Source: Alisma plantago-aquatica
Taxonomy: Eukaryota > Streptophyta > Magnoliopsida > Alismatales > Alismataceae
NCBI GenBank assembly: GCA_963693085.1
Contig: OY856409.1
Span: 524,605,303-524,669,302 of the forward strand
Direction of reading: 5' to 3'
Length of the DNA stretch: 64,000 nucleotides
The notes under the pieces: model-generated
The model's database searches: none
The model's input: the letters and a program-made list of their open reading frames with translations, nothing else
Told to the model about the DNA's origin: nothing
Shown here: positions 1 to 11,690 of the stretch, piece by piece
How positions within the stretch are numbered: the first letter of the stretch is position 1
Layout of the letters: the number at the start of each line of letters is the position of its first letter
Made by a program: the position numbers and the translations under genes

Positions 1-2796
1 CGGTAAGGCTAATGGCAGCAACGACGAGGTGAGGGTTGTTTTTGCATGTAGATGATGTGAACAGTGGCGGTGTCCACAAGGCGAGCGAGAAGTAGTAAGA
101 TGTACTCCAGTAAGGTTCAATGGAGTGATTCTTTGAACTTATTGTGCTCTTTTGGTTTTGGTAAAATAGATTTCTTTTAGTTGTATTTCTGGGTTTTGAT
201 GACATTATATCTAATTAAACAATTATCTGTATCTCTTCAAACTTTTTCCACCCATTGTTATCCTACTTGAATTTTTCTTGTTCCTGTTATCTTCCACGAT
301 GAAATCTATTTTAAGATGTGTTTGAATGCTCTGTACATGGCCTCAATGTCTATTGTATAGGTTTGATTGCTCTGAGCCTGAGTTTTGTGACAGCTCATAT
401 GAATTTCATTCATACATGTAATTGTCATGTAATTGTTACTTTGTTAAGATTGAGCTTGAATTTATATTAATGTCTGCTTAGATGTTCAGCCCCAAACGTT
501 TACGGTTTTGATAGTTAAAACTCTAAGATATGCTCAAGTACCATGTAGCTATTTATCTCATTTTGATATTGGAAGCTTACTTATTAATTAGCATAGGATG
601 GGAAAATAACATCTATAGAGTTGTCAGGCTTGCAGTTTTTGCCTACACATCATGATCTATCTAAGGATATTGTTCAGAAAATTGTGCATTTTGTTTGAAC
701 TACACTAATCATGGCCGAGTTTGCATAAAATGATTTGAATATCATACTAATTATTAACGAAAATGGGTTTACAGTGACATATCAATAATGTTGTTGATTA
801 TCTTCTAAATCACTCATCTCAGTCAATTTCATTGTTAGGATGCACATTCATTGTGAGAATGAAGGGTAGCAAGAAAATATGATTCCTTCCTATGAGAAGG
901 GAACAAATAAGAAAAGATGATTAGAGATTCAAATGGTGAACACATTTGATTAATATAATTTGGTGCCAAAAGAAGTTTCTCATCTACAACTTGTCGCTTG
1001 CCTAAATTCTCTAAGACTCAAATTTGTTCCCCTCTTTGCTCTTAATAATACTCTTAACTGAACCCAATTCTGTTGAATATGATCTTGTTGCCTTTTCACA
1101 GAAGGTTGTCGTCTTACTTTACTCTGTAGATAATAAGAATATTTCAATTTATTTAGTACGGTTCTAATTTCTTGTATTTTGTGTTATACTATAGTGCAAT
1201 TTGACTCAGTCTCACAATAGAGATCTTCAAATTCTAGGAAGCCCAACACCAATGTTGTTGAGTCAGAATCTTGGTAAACCAACTCTGAATTGATCGAGAA
1301 AGGTATGCAATGTGATTCACCATGCTTATGATTTGCTATTTAATATGTTTTAATGACTTTTTCATGTGCAAACCATAATGCTAGATAGAATCGTCTAAAC
1401 TCAGAAGTTAGTCTTTCTATAATTTTAATTCATCCGAATCAGTTTGTAGAAACTCAGGATTAAGGGGAATCTAGTAATCAACATGTTGGTCAGTTAATGG
1501 AAAAGCCAACACTCATTTTACATCTATCTCGTAATTCTACAGTAGTTTCTTGACTCTCCATTAGAGTATATAGTTTAGTGAGTCTCTTGTTGTACACAAA
1601 TTCCTTCCTTACCATATGGCCCAACAACACTTGCAATTGTACACTAACTCCCCTTTAGTCAAATTCTCCCTCCACCAACCGAAGTATCCTCTCAAATCCC
1701 CCAAATTGGATCATCTCACTCGATCACCCAGAACAAATTCATCCCACCATTCCAATGGCCACACTCATCACTACGTTTCTAGTTCAATGACCCTTGGGCA
1801 TAAAGAGAAGAAATGGTTCTCAAACAGCTTCTGAATTTCAGTCTTTCTTTAGCCTTGAGAATATGCAAGACACTGCAGATAAAATATCTCAATCTGTGGG
1901 TCCTTCTTGGTTCTACACAGTTTTTCATTACCCTGACGTTTTGAGCAACTATTATTTGTTTCAAGTTGATGAAATATATGTTTATTTATCAGTCAGGAGA
2001 TTTTTCCTGCTTTTATTTATTTGTTCTTTACTTGTATAGTTTCCTTCCATTTTAGGTCATTTTTGGAAAGGTGACATCTTTAAGATTTTAGATTTTATAC
2101 AGTTGACCACCGCATGACTTGGGTAATACCTTATATCACATGGTTATGGGCTTCATTAATATTGCAAGGATGTTATGACTGCTGTAAATAGGTGTGGGCC
2201 AATGGATGCATTCCTTGGCATCCCTGATTATCTAACCGCTATAGATCAAGGGAGGGTCGAGTGACCTAAATTACATCCCCATCTACTACACGATTGAAAT
2301 TATTGACATAAGTTTGACTTGACTACTTCATGTTCTGATGAGGTTGCTGGATTGTTGGTTTTAGTCATGTGTACTTTTTTCACTGCAAGATTTCAGAACA
2401 ATAGTTGCAGGTTGGATCTCTACTGTTCCAATAATGCATGAAGGGCTTACAAGTAGAAAATCCTAGAGTGTCATACACCAACTAATGGGTCGTCTATTAA
2501 ACACCCCCACATTTGCATTATTGTATCCTTGACTTGTAATTTTTTTGCAATGGTATCATTAGGAATATCATTTTGTGCTCAAGTATTCAACTAGGTCCTT
2601 CCTATTGGTTTCAGTACGTACTGGCTAAGAAATTGTTCTCAATCCTTTGATTACTCTATGACGCATAAGGAGCTCTAGTGACTTTCCAATCAGTGATTTC
2701 GCAAGGGACTAATTTCATTTTCTTTTTTGAGTGTGCAATAGTTGCAAACCTGCAAAGGATCAGCAAGCTGGACCAGTTCTTAATGATATGCTATAA
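1..2796. other. Intergenic or intronic DNA, no supported gene
   Basis: AT-rich sequence with only short open frames of about 60-90 codons that lack recognisable domains. The first 60 bases contain a short open stretch ending in stops, which could be the tail of an exon of a gene lying to the left, but I cannot support that further. I see no terminal repeats, tRNA or clear promoter here. Confidence 0.5.
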
Positions 2797-3903
2797 GGCC
2801 ACGTTTGGTTGGGGGGATTTTGGGTAGGATAGCATTTCGAATCCTACACAAATCCATATCTCACGTTTGTTTGTGTAAAACAGAGAGTAGGATGGTACTC
2901 GTACAGGACGACAAGTCCAGATTCAATGGGATTCAGCGTACCACACTCCCCCTGGTACTAGCGCCCAACCGCAACACCCGATACCCCTACGGCCTGCCCA
3001 AACTCGCGATTCACCTTTTCACGAATGACCATTCTTTACCATTGGACTGTAGCCCGGCTGCCGTCTTCTTCTAGCTCCTCCTCTACATAATCTATCTTGG
3101 CCGCATGATCAGCTTTGGTCATTGAGATTTAGAAAGGATCGAAGCTGGGTAATACGCTGGCGAATGGACAGAAAATGTGTTTTCTTTGTAGTTTTTACCG
3201 GGTTCATGCCTATCAGGTTGTGTTTCCTGCCCCCAAATTATTTGTCGGAAGCCTCTCCAGTTCCACCGACCAACATGTCATGTATCAAATTCGATACACG
3301 TAGTATCCATTTTTTTCCATTGGCTTTCATTTTTTCCATTGCCTAATTACTTTTATTTATCTCCACTACATAATGTGCGTTCAGCCATTCTCTCTTTACG
3401 ATCCTTCCAGCAACCACTAACATCAACTCCGGATCGAACCCGTTGACTCAACAACCTCCATCTTCTTGATCAATACTCTACCTATCAACAGTGAACCCAC
3501 ATCAGTAATCGACCTCTCACAGAACCCAATTTGCTTCAAATCCATCATCCTCTTGTGTGACTGCGGCCACACACGTCAAGAGTAAAGATGATATCTACAG
3601 TTATGCTCGAACTTGGCATAAATAAATCTAAAATAACAAGTACGGCTATAAAAGAAATTATGCCTTTTTTGTTTAACTGAAATGACATAGCAATGCCAAA
3701 GTCATTAACAAATTTACTGCATACTAATGTTTTATCGCTGCAGGTAAAGATGTCGACGAAGACATTGTTAAAAATACTAATCCTTTTCTGTGTACATCCA
3801 AACATAGGTTAGGATCACAAACATCTTATCCTGCACCAATTCTATCCTATCCTAACCTTGCATTCATCCCATTGAAAACCTGTCCTGCAAACCAAACATG
3901 GCA
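2797..3903. mobile_element. Harbinger-type non-autonomous transposon with TAA target duplication
   Basis: The left end reads GGCCACGTTTGGTT and the right end, reverse-complemented, reads TGCCATGTTTGGTT, giving imperfect terminal inverted repeats. The element is flanked by TAA at 2794-2796 and TAA at 3904-3906, as expected for the 3-bp TWA target duplication of the PIF/Harbinger superfamily. Subterminal sequence also matches imperfectly (GGATAGGAT-type motifs near both ends). The 1.1-kb interior holds only short open frames with no transposase similarity, so it is a non-autonomous, MITE-like copy. Family assignment rests on the terminal repeat and duplication alone. Confidence 0.7.
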
Positions 3904-4143
3904 TAATTGTCTTTGTTAGATTGTTGATTATGGATGATTAGTAAATTGAAGCTTGTGAGATTCATTCATCTCGCTTGTTTAGCAGCCAGAAAATGCAGGA
4001 ACAAAATTTACTTTAGTATTAAGCCCACACAAGGTTACCTCATCTTCTTTAATCTTAGATGAGCTAACAATAACTAGAAGTCAGCTACTATAGACTCGCA
4101 TACACAGATCAAAAGGGGGGGCATGAACACCTAATCTGTTGGT

Positions 4144-4571
4144 GTTTACCGACAGCTGCTGCTACCAAGACGAATGTTGGTGCTGCTGTTTTTAACAATG
4201 AGATGGAGTCTTTTGAGGTCATTTTTATAGACACTAAAGGGAAGATTCTTGGGATTGCTACTAAAACAGTTAAGCTATGTTGGTCCAGTGATACAGAAGA
4301 ATACTACACTATTCTTTTTGCTCTTTTAGTTATCGTGTTGTTGGTTTTCTCACATCTTGAGGCTAAATCAGTTACATTGGGGTTGGTGATGTTCATTCTT
4401 AACACTACCCTTATCTTGAGTCCCTTAATGTTCCAGCCAATGGTAGTAGATAAGCTGAAGTCCTATTTTACAAATGTAATGTTTTGTCATATATACATGG
4501 AATGTAACAAGGTAGCTCACAACCCATCCAGGAAAGGCCTTGGTTGTGGGTCTTGTGGACTAGCACTGTGA
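4144..4571 (+). pseudogene. RNase H-like domain fragment, probably from a LINE
   Basis: An open frame with no stop until TGA at 4569-4571 reads as the C-terminal RNase H fold found at the end of many plant LINE ORF2 proteins and related RNase H-like proteins. Visible are the first beta strand (GAAVFNNE), the turn DTKGKILGIATK, and the typical ending HIYMECNKVAHNPSRKGLG, which matches the H-V-Y-R-E-x-N-x-V-A-H block. The acidic residues expected in the middle are not clear and the centre is unusually hydrophobic, so it looks decayed. No reverse transcriptase lies upstream. An orphan host RNase H-like fragment is the alternative. Confidence 0.55.
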
Positions 4572-4889
4572 ATTTCTTCTGGTCATTTTAATTTTGTATG
4601 TGTTGTTTGACTATTTTCTTGCTTGGAGCTTCTATTGTTTCATTAAGTTTTGTTCTTACTTCAATGGTATTCTCATGCAATTTATGTGTTCTCTGATGTT
4701 TCTTATATAATCTGCCACATCCGAAAGGTTTGGAAATTTCTTGTGTAATGTATGCATGTATTTTATGTTAACGTTAGCACTACAAGTTTGGATGGCAAGT
4801 TGCGTTTGTGATATGTACCTTGAATCATTTGCATACACATTTTTTAATATCTTTATATAATCTAGAGTGGTTGCCTACATATTTGACAC

Positions 4890-5357
4890 CAGTGTTTTAA
4901 AAATCGATCTATGCGGCCGCATACAAGGTGCGGACCTCCAAAAAAATGCATAATGCAAATCGGTGCAAAAAGTGGACCAAACCGCATAATCGATTGTACG
5001 GCCGCATACAAGGCCGATTATACCCCGATTTTTAGTTAGAGATATTCTGATTTCTTCTTTTATACATTTACAATCATTTATGTTTGTTTAAATTTAGATT
5101 ATAGTGCATGTTTGATTTATTTAAGTTGTGATGATTGCATATTTTCATAATTACATCCATTATTCTTGTAATTGTACTATTTAGATACACAATTGCACAA
5201 ATTAAATATGTAAATCATGATTAATATATATATATATAATTAATTAATTAAAAAAATCCAAAACCGCATATACTTCCGCATATACTCCCGCATACCGCAT
5301 ATACTCTACAAGGTGACCTCTCCGAACGCATAACGCAGACCACTTTTTGAAACACTG
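4890..5357. mobile_element. hAT-type MITE with 8-bp target duplication
   Basis: The left terminus is CAGTGTTTTAAAAATCG and the right terminus, reverse-complemented, is CAGTGTTTCAAAAAGTGG. The element is flanked by TTTGACAC (4882-4889) and TTTGATAC (5358-5365), an 8-bp duplication with one mismatch, the hallmark of hAT transposons, whose ends start with CAG. It is 468 bp long with no coding capacity. The interior carries repeated GCATA/CCGCATA motifs near both ends and an AT-rich centre with a short TA/TTAA microsatellite around 5225-5250. A related element lies at 62610-63516. Confidence 0.8.
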
Positions 5358-5428
5358 TTTGATACAACAGAATTACATAATCACACTAGACGTCCAATAT
5401 CCTTATTGACATTGAAATTTCTTTGCAG

Positions 5429-5887
5429 GAAAATAGTTACACCAAGTATCTGGAAGGAGTACTCGTTCCTATTAAGAAATGTGCAACCAACTCATCAATG
5501 GCTTGCAAGGATGCACATGCCATAAAAAGAAGTACTGAAAAATACCATGGCTGTAAGTCCATGAGTCAAATTATTGTTTCCCTGGTACAGATCTTTATTT
5601 AAGTAATATATTCAAATGATTATGGTTTTTATGTCTTTGTTTCAGTCTGTGTTCATGGCCTGAACATAATGCACTATGGGCCTTAGGTTGTTGTTTCTGC
5701 ATGTGGATTCCTAGGCCACTACATACATGGTAATATTGTCTCCATCCTAGTCAAGAAGAGGTCCTATGCTGCTAATGTTGCCACTTTGTATGGTTCCCAT
5801 GTGGCTTCACTTTCCCCTTCTCCAGGAGGAGGCAGCAGGAGCAGCTCCTCTAGTAATGCATGTACAACAACTTCCCCTTCTACTTAA
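5429..5887 (+). pseudogene. Two-exon gene fragment of unknown function, one stop
   Basis: A good acceptor (TTTCTTTGCAG) precedes an open block 5429-5552 that ends at a canonical donor (GCT|GTAAGT). An acceptor TTTGTTTCAG precedes a second block, 5646-5887. The two join in one frame, giving about 120 codons interrupted by a single TAG at 5684-5686 and ending TAA at 5885-5887. The C-terminus is serine-rich (GGGSRSSSSSNA); the segment before it has a glycine-rich hydrophobic stretch. I do not recognise the protein. Preserved splice sites with one open frame suggest the 3' exons of a real gene, now broken or captured; no promoter or upstream exon was found. Confidence 0.35.
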
Positions 5888-6341
5888 ATTTTTTTGGCTG
5901 GAGAGATGTCAGCTTCTATAGATACTGCTTTGTTATTTCCTGACTACTGGTCTTCTGTGAAATGCCCACATTGGTGTGGATGACTAATATGTTTGGTAGA
6001 TTCACTGTTTATGCACAATTATTATTGTATTTTTTTATTTGTTCAAGGGGAAAAGGTCATATCCTCCCCTGTGTAAATTAACATTTTTTATTCAATACAA
6101 ATATAATTTATGAACTTACAGTGCATATAATTGTTGAGGTGTACACTTCATATGGCTATGACCAATCTGAGACAATTTTCTATGTTACAACTATTAGTTA
6201 ATGCATTGTGTTTTTCAATATAACAAATACACGCATAATATATGATGTACATGCTTCCAACATTTATATGAAAAATGTTGTTGGTCGCTATACCTATTTA
6301 CGATGGAAACTTTCTGACCCAGTTAACATTTATAACAAAAC
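5888..6341. other. AT-rich spacer after the gene fragment
   Basis: No gene or repeat boundary is visible. The first part could be the 3' untranslated region of the preceding fragment. The missing left end of the CACTA-type terminus at 6699 was searched for here and not found. Confidence 0.4.
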
Positions 6342-6699
6342 CAATGAAGTTGTCGTTATTAGTATTTGTGATGGAATTATGTCATCGTGATTACCAATAA
6401 TGACAAAACCAATGAAGTTGACGTTATTGGTATTTGTGATGGAATTATGTCATCGTGATTACCAATGACGACAGGTAAATTAGGTTGTCGCAATAACCAT
6501 TAGTGACAAGCTATAGTATTTGTCGTGGTTGATAATAATGATGGAATGAATTTTTTTGTCGTTAATTGTATTTACGGCAAGACCTGTAACGACAACATGC
6601 GACGACTCTTTTTTTTAATCCCTAATAGCTATAACGACAACTTTTTCCACAATAATGACAAACATTTTCCGACGTTATTATAGTGTTTTCTTGTAGTGA
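6342..6699. mobile_element. Terminal region of a CACTA element of a different family
   Basis: The sequence ends TTTTCTTGTAGTG at 6699, the reverse complement of CACTACAAGAAAA, a very common CACTA terminus in plants. Inward of it are many GTCGTTA/AACGACA motifs in both orientations, as in CACTA subterminal arrays. At 6342-6466 an approximately 60-bp unit containing GATGGAATTATGTCATCGTG is present twice in tandem. The opposite terminus was not found, so the start is only where the motifs begin. This terminus abuts the next CACTA remnant directly. Confidence 0.6.
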
Positions 6700-8263
6700 A
6701 GATATTCACCGTCTATTATCTAGATCCTGCGGGGAGTGAGTTAGATGTATTAGATGGACATGCAATTAAAAGGCCATCATTCTCATGAGAAATATTTTAT
6801 GTATTTATATATGTTAACATCTGTTACTGCATTACTATTTAATTATTCAATTTAATGTGTTACATTAACATATATAGGGCTTTACAAGAGTACAAAAAAG
6901 CTGGAGGAAAGGTCCCCAGGAAAAAAAAATATGACACACATTTGGAAGAATGTGAAAGTAATTTCCTGACTCCAATGTATATATTATTTATGTGAACTGT
7001 GCTTATTTGTATTTTTGAATATTCTGTATGTTTCAATTTATAGTGTGATACACAAGACAACGGTTGGGCATGTGCCTACTATGTGATGTGATTTATGGAC
7101 CTAATCATCAAACATGCTGTATTGGAAATCGATAACATACAACAAGTATTATACATAGTCTCGTTAGATAATATGAAATATATAAATATTATTATATATT
7201 ATTATAATTATGTATGTACGTCATTCTCTTTGTAGGTCTTTAAAACTGAGGACTTCAACACATGTGCAAAGCGTTTCGATGTACATGCTCCCTATACGAG
7301 AGATGAATTAGATGTTGTAAGAGAAGATTGGGCAAAAGCCCTGCAAAGAGTGGGAATTTTTCAATATGATTTTGATGACAATGATGACAATGATGATGAT
7401 GAATAAAGAATAACTTTGTTCTCATAATTAATTTTGTGTGAATGTGAATGAATTTTTATGAATTGTCATATGTGTGTGAAAATCATCAATACATGAATGT
7501 TTCTACATGTGTCTGAATGTGAAAAGAGATGAAATAAATGGAACTGTAGGTTGCTACTGGTTTCTACATGTGTATGATGAAAAAATAATATGAATTAAAT
7601 TTCTTATACATGATTGTGAATCACATATATATAATTTATCCATCATGTTAATTTTGTAGGTTTGTAGCCTGTTGTTGGCTGATATCAATGGATGTCGTAA
7701 AACCTACAGTTCATAACTGAACTGCAGGTTTCTCATCCTGTGACCAGCCACAGCAGGTCTGCAGACTAACAGAAAAAAAAATCAAATCATAGGTGTCGAT
7801 TATTTGTATAAAACTGATGACATACGGTTACAGTGTCGGTTTCCATACTAGTACCGACGTCGATTTCCCTAATGAGGCCAGACACCATAGCCGTGGCAGC
7901 AGACCAGACATAAAATAGGTGTCGGATATCTGTATAAAACTGACGATATATGGTTACAATGTCGGTTGCCATACTAGTAACCGACGTCGATTTCCCTAAT
8001 GAGGCCAGACACCACGGTCGTGATGGCCAGCACAGCCGTGTAAGCGGGTGAGATGGCGTCGGTTTCTAAGCTGATAACCGATGTCTATACCCCCTGCTGG
8101 CGCATTTTCGGCACGTTTTCGGTGGCACGCGAAGGGTTGTGGCGTCAGTTTGAGAACTGACGCGTAACGGTTGGGCTTTTAGCGGCACCCACATAGGTGT
8201 CGCTTAGAAACTGACACTAAAGGCCTTAAATAACTAACACTAAAGGCCAGTTATATACTAGTG
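6700..8263 (+). mobile_element. 5'-truncated CACTA element, relative of the intact copy
   Basis: This is the right part of an element of the same family as the one at 21341-31358: the same Ulp1 exons and introns, the same subterminal hairpin near 7698-7731, the same GTCGGTT/AACCGAC subterminal motifs, and the same end (TACTAGTG, ending 8263). Everything upstream of the active-site aspartate exon is missing; the left boundary is exactly where the other CACTA terminus ends. The GC-rich palindromes that form a clean array in the intact copy are here degenerate and fewer (7885-8040). Confidence 0.7.
6701..7406 (+). pseudogene. Ulp1-like cysteine protease fragment of the CACTA
   Basis: Four exon-like blocks match the last exons of the CACTA protease gene at 29709-30432: about 6701-6788 (FTVYYLDP, the catalytic Asp region), 6877-6957, 7044-7145 (QDNGWACAYYVM, the Gln and Cys of the active site) and 7236-7406 (acidic tail, TAA at 7404-7406). 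It is broken: the splice donor after the first block is ATGAGA instead of GTGAGA, a TGA follows YYVM, and the N-terminal part including the catalytic His is absent. The protease family normally cleaves SUMO-like proteins; here it can make no enzyme. Confidence 0.7.
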
Positions 8264-11200
8264 TTTCCTCCTTTATTTCTGTACAAATAATATTTTTCCA
8301 TCTTTGTTCAGTGTCAACTATGCTTGTCCATGACCAGTTGAGCTTCTTCTTAGATATCTAGCCCATTTTGTGCATGTTTATGTAATTTTACAGTAACCAA
8401 GTAGCTTTATTCCAGATCTAGTATGTTTTTGGTTCTATCTTCTTTTTATCATGATTTCTGGTTTGGTTGATCTCTTTTTTTCTTGAACTTTCATTTCTAG
8501 CAAGATCAAGAGATTAGTTGTAAAAATAGATAAGAGAAGGTAGTTGTTACATCGACATCCCACAGTAACCTCTAATCGTGAGATTAGAGCATAAGTTGAG
8601 GATTTAACAAAATACAAAGATCACTCCTGACTTTTTCTTTGATTTCAACTCTTTCTTCCATCACATTCAATCACATAAACTAACTATACGAGGGGATATA
8701 AAACTTGATTTCTAATTTGTTTTCAACAATAAAGACACATGTTTAAACATTCATTCCATTTTTCACACCTCTATGTACATACGACATGATAATCAGATGT
8801 ATTCTCTAATATTAAGGAAACCAAGTTGCATATCATAATTTAAAACACTCTCAACACTTTACAAGGACCTAGAGTGATAGGGACCGACTGAACCTAACTA
8901 ATCTGATACTTACCTCTCGTGGCAGATCTACTTTAGCATTGACATTCATCATATCCATAGGGTTACCCTAAAAATTTGTGAGCAAAGGAGAGAGTCTACT
9001 CACCCAATGAAACATATAAATAACAAGTACCCTAGAAAACTTTGAGGAAATAAACCAATAACTGGAAACACTTGATAAGTCTCGCATTCATCTTATTATG
9101 CCATGAATCCATATGAGGTGTACTACAATATGTGGAAGCATCATAGCAAGCTACAATCTCATTATACAAGGCTTAGAAGTATGCATGGGTTCCTAAGCCT
9201 ATCTCTCAAGTAAGACCCTATCTACAACGCGCCTCACCACATATGGTTATCAGTGGCTAATGGGAGAAATCGGATATCTCAACTCCTCCTCTCAACCTGG
9301 GTACTTAGGTAGGGAGTCAAAGCCCTCACACTTGTTGTGCACTAGTGAACCTAATGAAGATGCCCATTCATCATCACAACTTGTAACATAGGTACCACCG
9401 GCATCCCCAATTGGTGTTGGGTACCACACAACTGTAAGGATTCTACCCTACCGGTCAAGACTCCCAAACCATATTGGTGCGCTCTAACTTACCTCAATCT
9501 AGACTACCTCCAGTCAAGAAATTATTTCCTCCCCATGGTGCAGGCCTTCCTATGAAGGAATCTACATTGTTCATGGCATCTAATGGTCTAATTCACTATT
9601 TTAATTCATGATTCAATCATTGCATCATCATTTCTTAGTTTAACTTAGTAAACCAATCATTTCATATATCATTTGTAATATGTACTAAAAACTAAACTTC
9701 TGAGCAACACCACATCTCATACTGAGAAACATTGATATGCAAATACTTGGTTCACTGAACTTACAGTTTCATTTACCTCATTCACATATCACATGACTCG
9801 CATAAGGATTTAATGTTTCTTTAAATGAATGTACAGATTGATTTCATGGATAGGGTGTGTTGAGTTTGCCAAAAGATTCCAATGCCATTTTATTTCACAG
9901 AGACTTCTACCCATTGTTCATGCATTTGATGATGACTCGGTTCCATTTCTGGAAATTTTTCCTTATGGCCATTTTGTAAAAGTCTCCTCATTTTCCTACT
10001 GAATAAAGATTGCTTTCAACAGTTCACATATAACCAAACATGTATATGAAACCCTGGAATGAGATGAACTAGGGTTTCCACGGCATTCACTGAAATATCA
10101 TGCATCAAGAATAACCTTGAATAAATGAATTTATAACGATTAGAGAATCATGTCACTTGAATTTCATGATGTCTATTTGCAAACTTCCAACTTTTCCATT
10201 CATCTAGGGTTTTACTCTCTTTACTGGGATATCAAGCAAACATTGATAACACCAGACGAAATTCAAGGTAGTACTGACTTTTTTCTATGCATTTAGATAA
10301 AACAATCATTCATAAATAAGGAGATTCAAATAGGAAAAGTTCTTTATTCAATATACAGCAATTTCAGCCAATATCAAAAATCCTAGATTTTGATGTATTC
10401 TTATAAATTCTGCAATAACTTTAGGAATTTAATTCTATATTATTTTCATCCATTTATAATATGATTTTATCATATGAAATTCATCACAATAGGAAAACAA
10501 TCAATTTCTAGATCATCTTTCATAAGCTTAAACTGAAAGGCATATTTAAGGTTGGTAGTCACATACAAAGGAATTGAAGATTATTGTGGATTTAACCTAA
10601 TTTCGTGAAATCTACTGTGTAAAGGAAGTACCCACTCACCGAAGGTGAATGTAGCCCACGACTGAAATTCTCAAATTCATATCAAAACCCTAGAAAATCA
10701 CCACTTTCTTCTTCCTTTCAACTTAGAAGCCCTAGGAATGGATAATTATGGAGAAACATTAAGAAAAGGGTGAGATTTGATATTATTTCAAATCAAATCA
10801 TAGGAGGGGTGGAATCTTTACATGTGAGATAAGAATCACTAAGAAAAGATATATGGAGGTGGAAAACTTGATTTCATCAACTCTAGAAAGAGAAAACCCT
10901 ATATCACCATCTTCTCCACTTTCTCCATCCAAACCCTAGGGCTCCCTCTCTCTCTAGGATTTTGCTTCTCTGGATTGAATCATGAAATATGAGAGCTCCT
11001 AGTGTGTTAGGTTACTCATCTACAGCAATTGATTTGCTTGCGTCAATTGCAAATTGACCCTACTGTAAATCGGTTAATAAATAGATTAAATATTATCCAA
11101 AAATCATGACAAATTACCATGTTGTATAATTCATAGTTTCATAGCTCCAATAAAAATTTCAGATCATTTTGAGATACCAATAAATAACTAAAAATCAAAC

Positions 11201-11690
11201 ACTACAATATTGAATAGCGGTCTACAGCATGATCGGTTGAAGTATAGTTCAACTAAGAACCACATTCAAGCAACATCCAAATATTCTGCTTTTTTTTAGT
11301 TAACATGCATGATGTGGTTATCCATATCATATCTAAATTTTGTGTTAATTCAAGTTACTTAGAAAATATGAAAAATCATTTACCACATTGGTATACCTAT
11401 CAAAAATTGTATTTATGTACTATTAAACCCTAATTTTGATGATTAGAATTTACACTTCTCAAGCATCATGGTTAATGTTTGTGTGACACAAGTGTGGTGA
11501 TAGTGATCCTTAATGAGGCATGGAGAGATAAGAATGTTCCTATAGGGAACGAGGTGAACGGTCTTATGACCTTGCAGAGGCTTAGTACCTAATTGAGATA
11601 ATATCCTTTGTGTGATGTGATAAGGGATTGATATCCCATGGTGATGTGACAATGGTGATGGTCTTGTATATGGAACTAAAATAGTATCAT
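8264..11690 (-). other. Degenerate LTR-like retrotransposon sequence
   Basis: There are no open frames of note. The sequence has the layout of minus-strand LTRs elsewhere in this window: an ACTCACCCAATGAAAC block near 8998, a stretch of AAACCCTA-rich UTR-like sequence near 10,670-10,960, and lists of short pyrimidine blocks. I could not define paired ends or a target duplication. It is the left flank into which RLG-B inserted (ATAGT at 11691-11695). This reading is tentative; it could be other old repeat DNA. Confidence 0.35.

Noticed and set aside
4910..5010. GCGGCCGC sites suggesting cloning vector sequence
   Set aside because: They are inside the hAT MITE and fit its GCGGCCGCATAC repeats.
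8264..11690. Possible solo LTR with definable ends
   Set aside because: No paired TG...CA ends with a target duplication could be found by eye.
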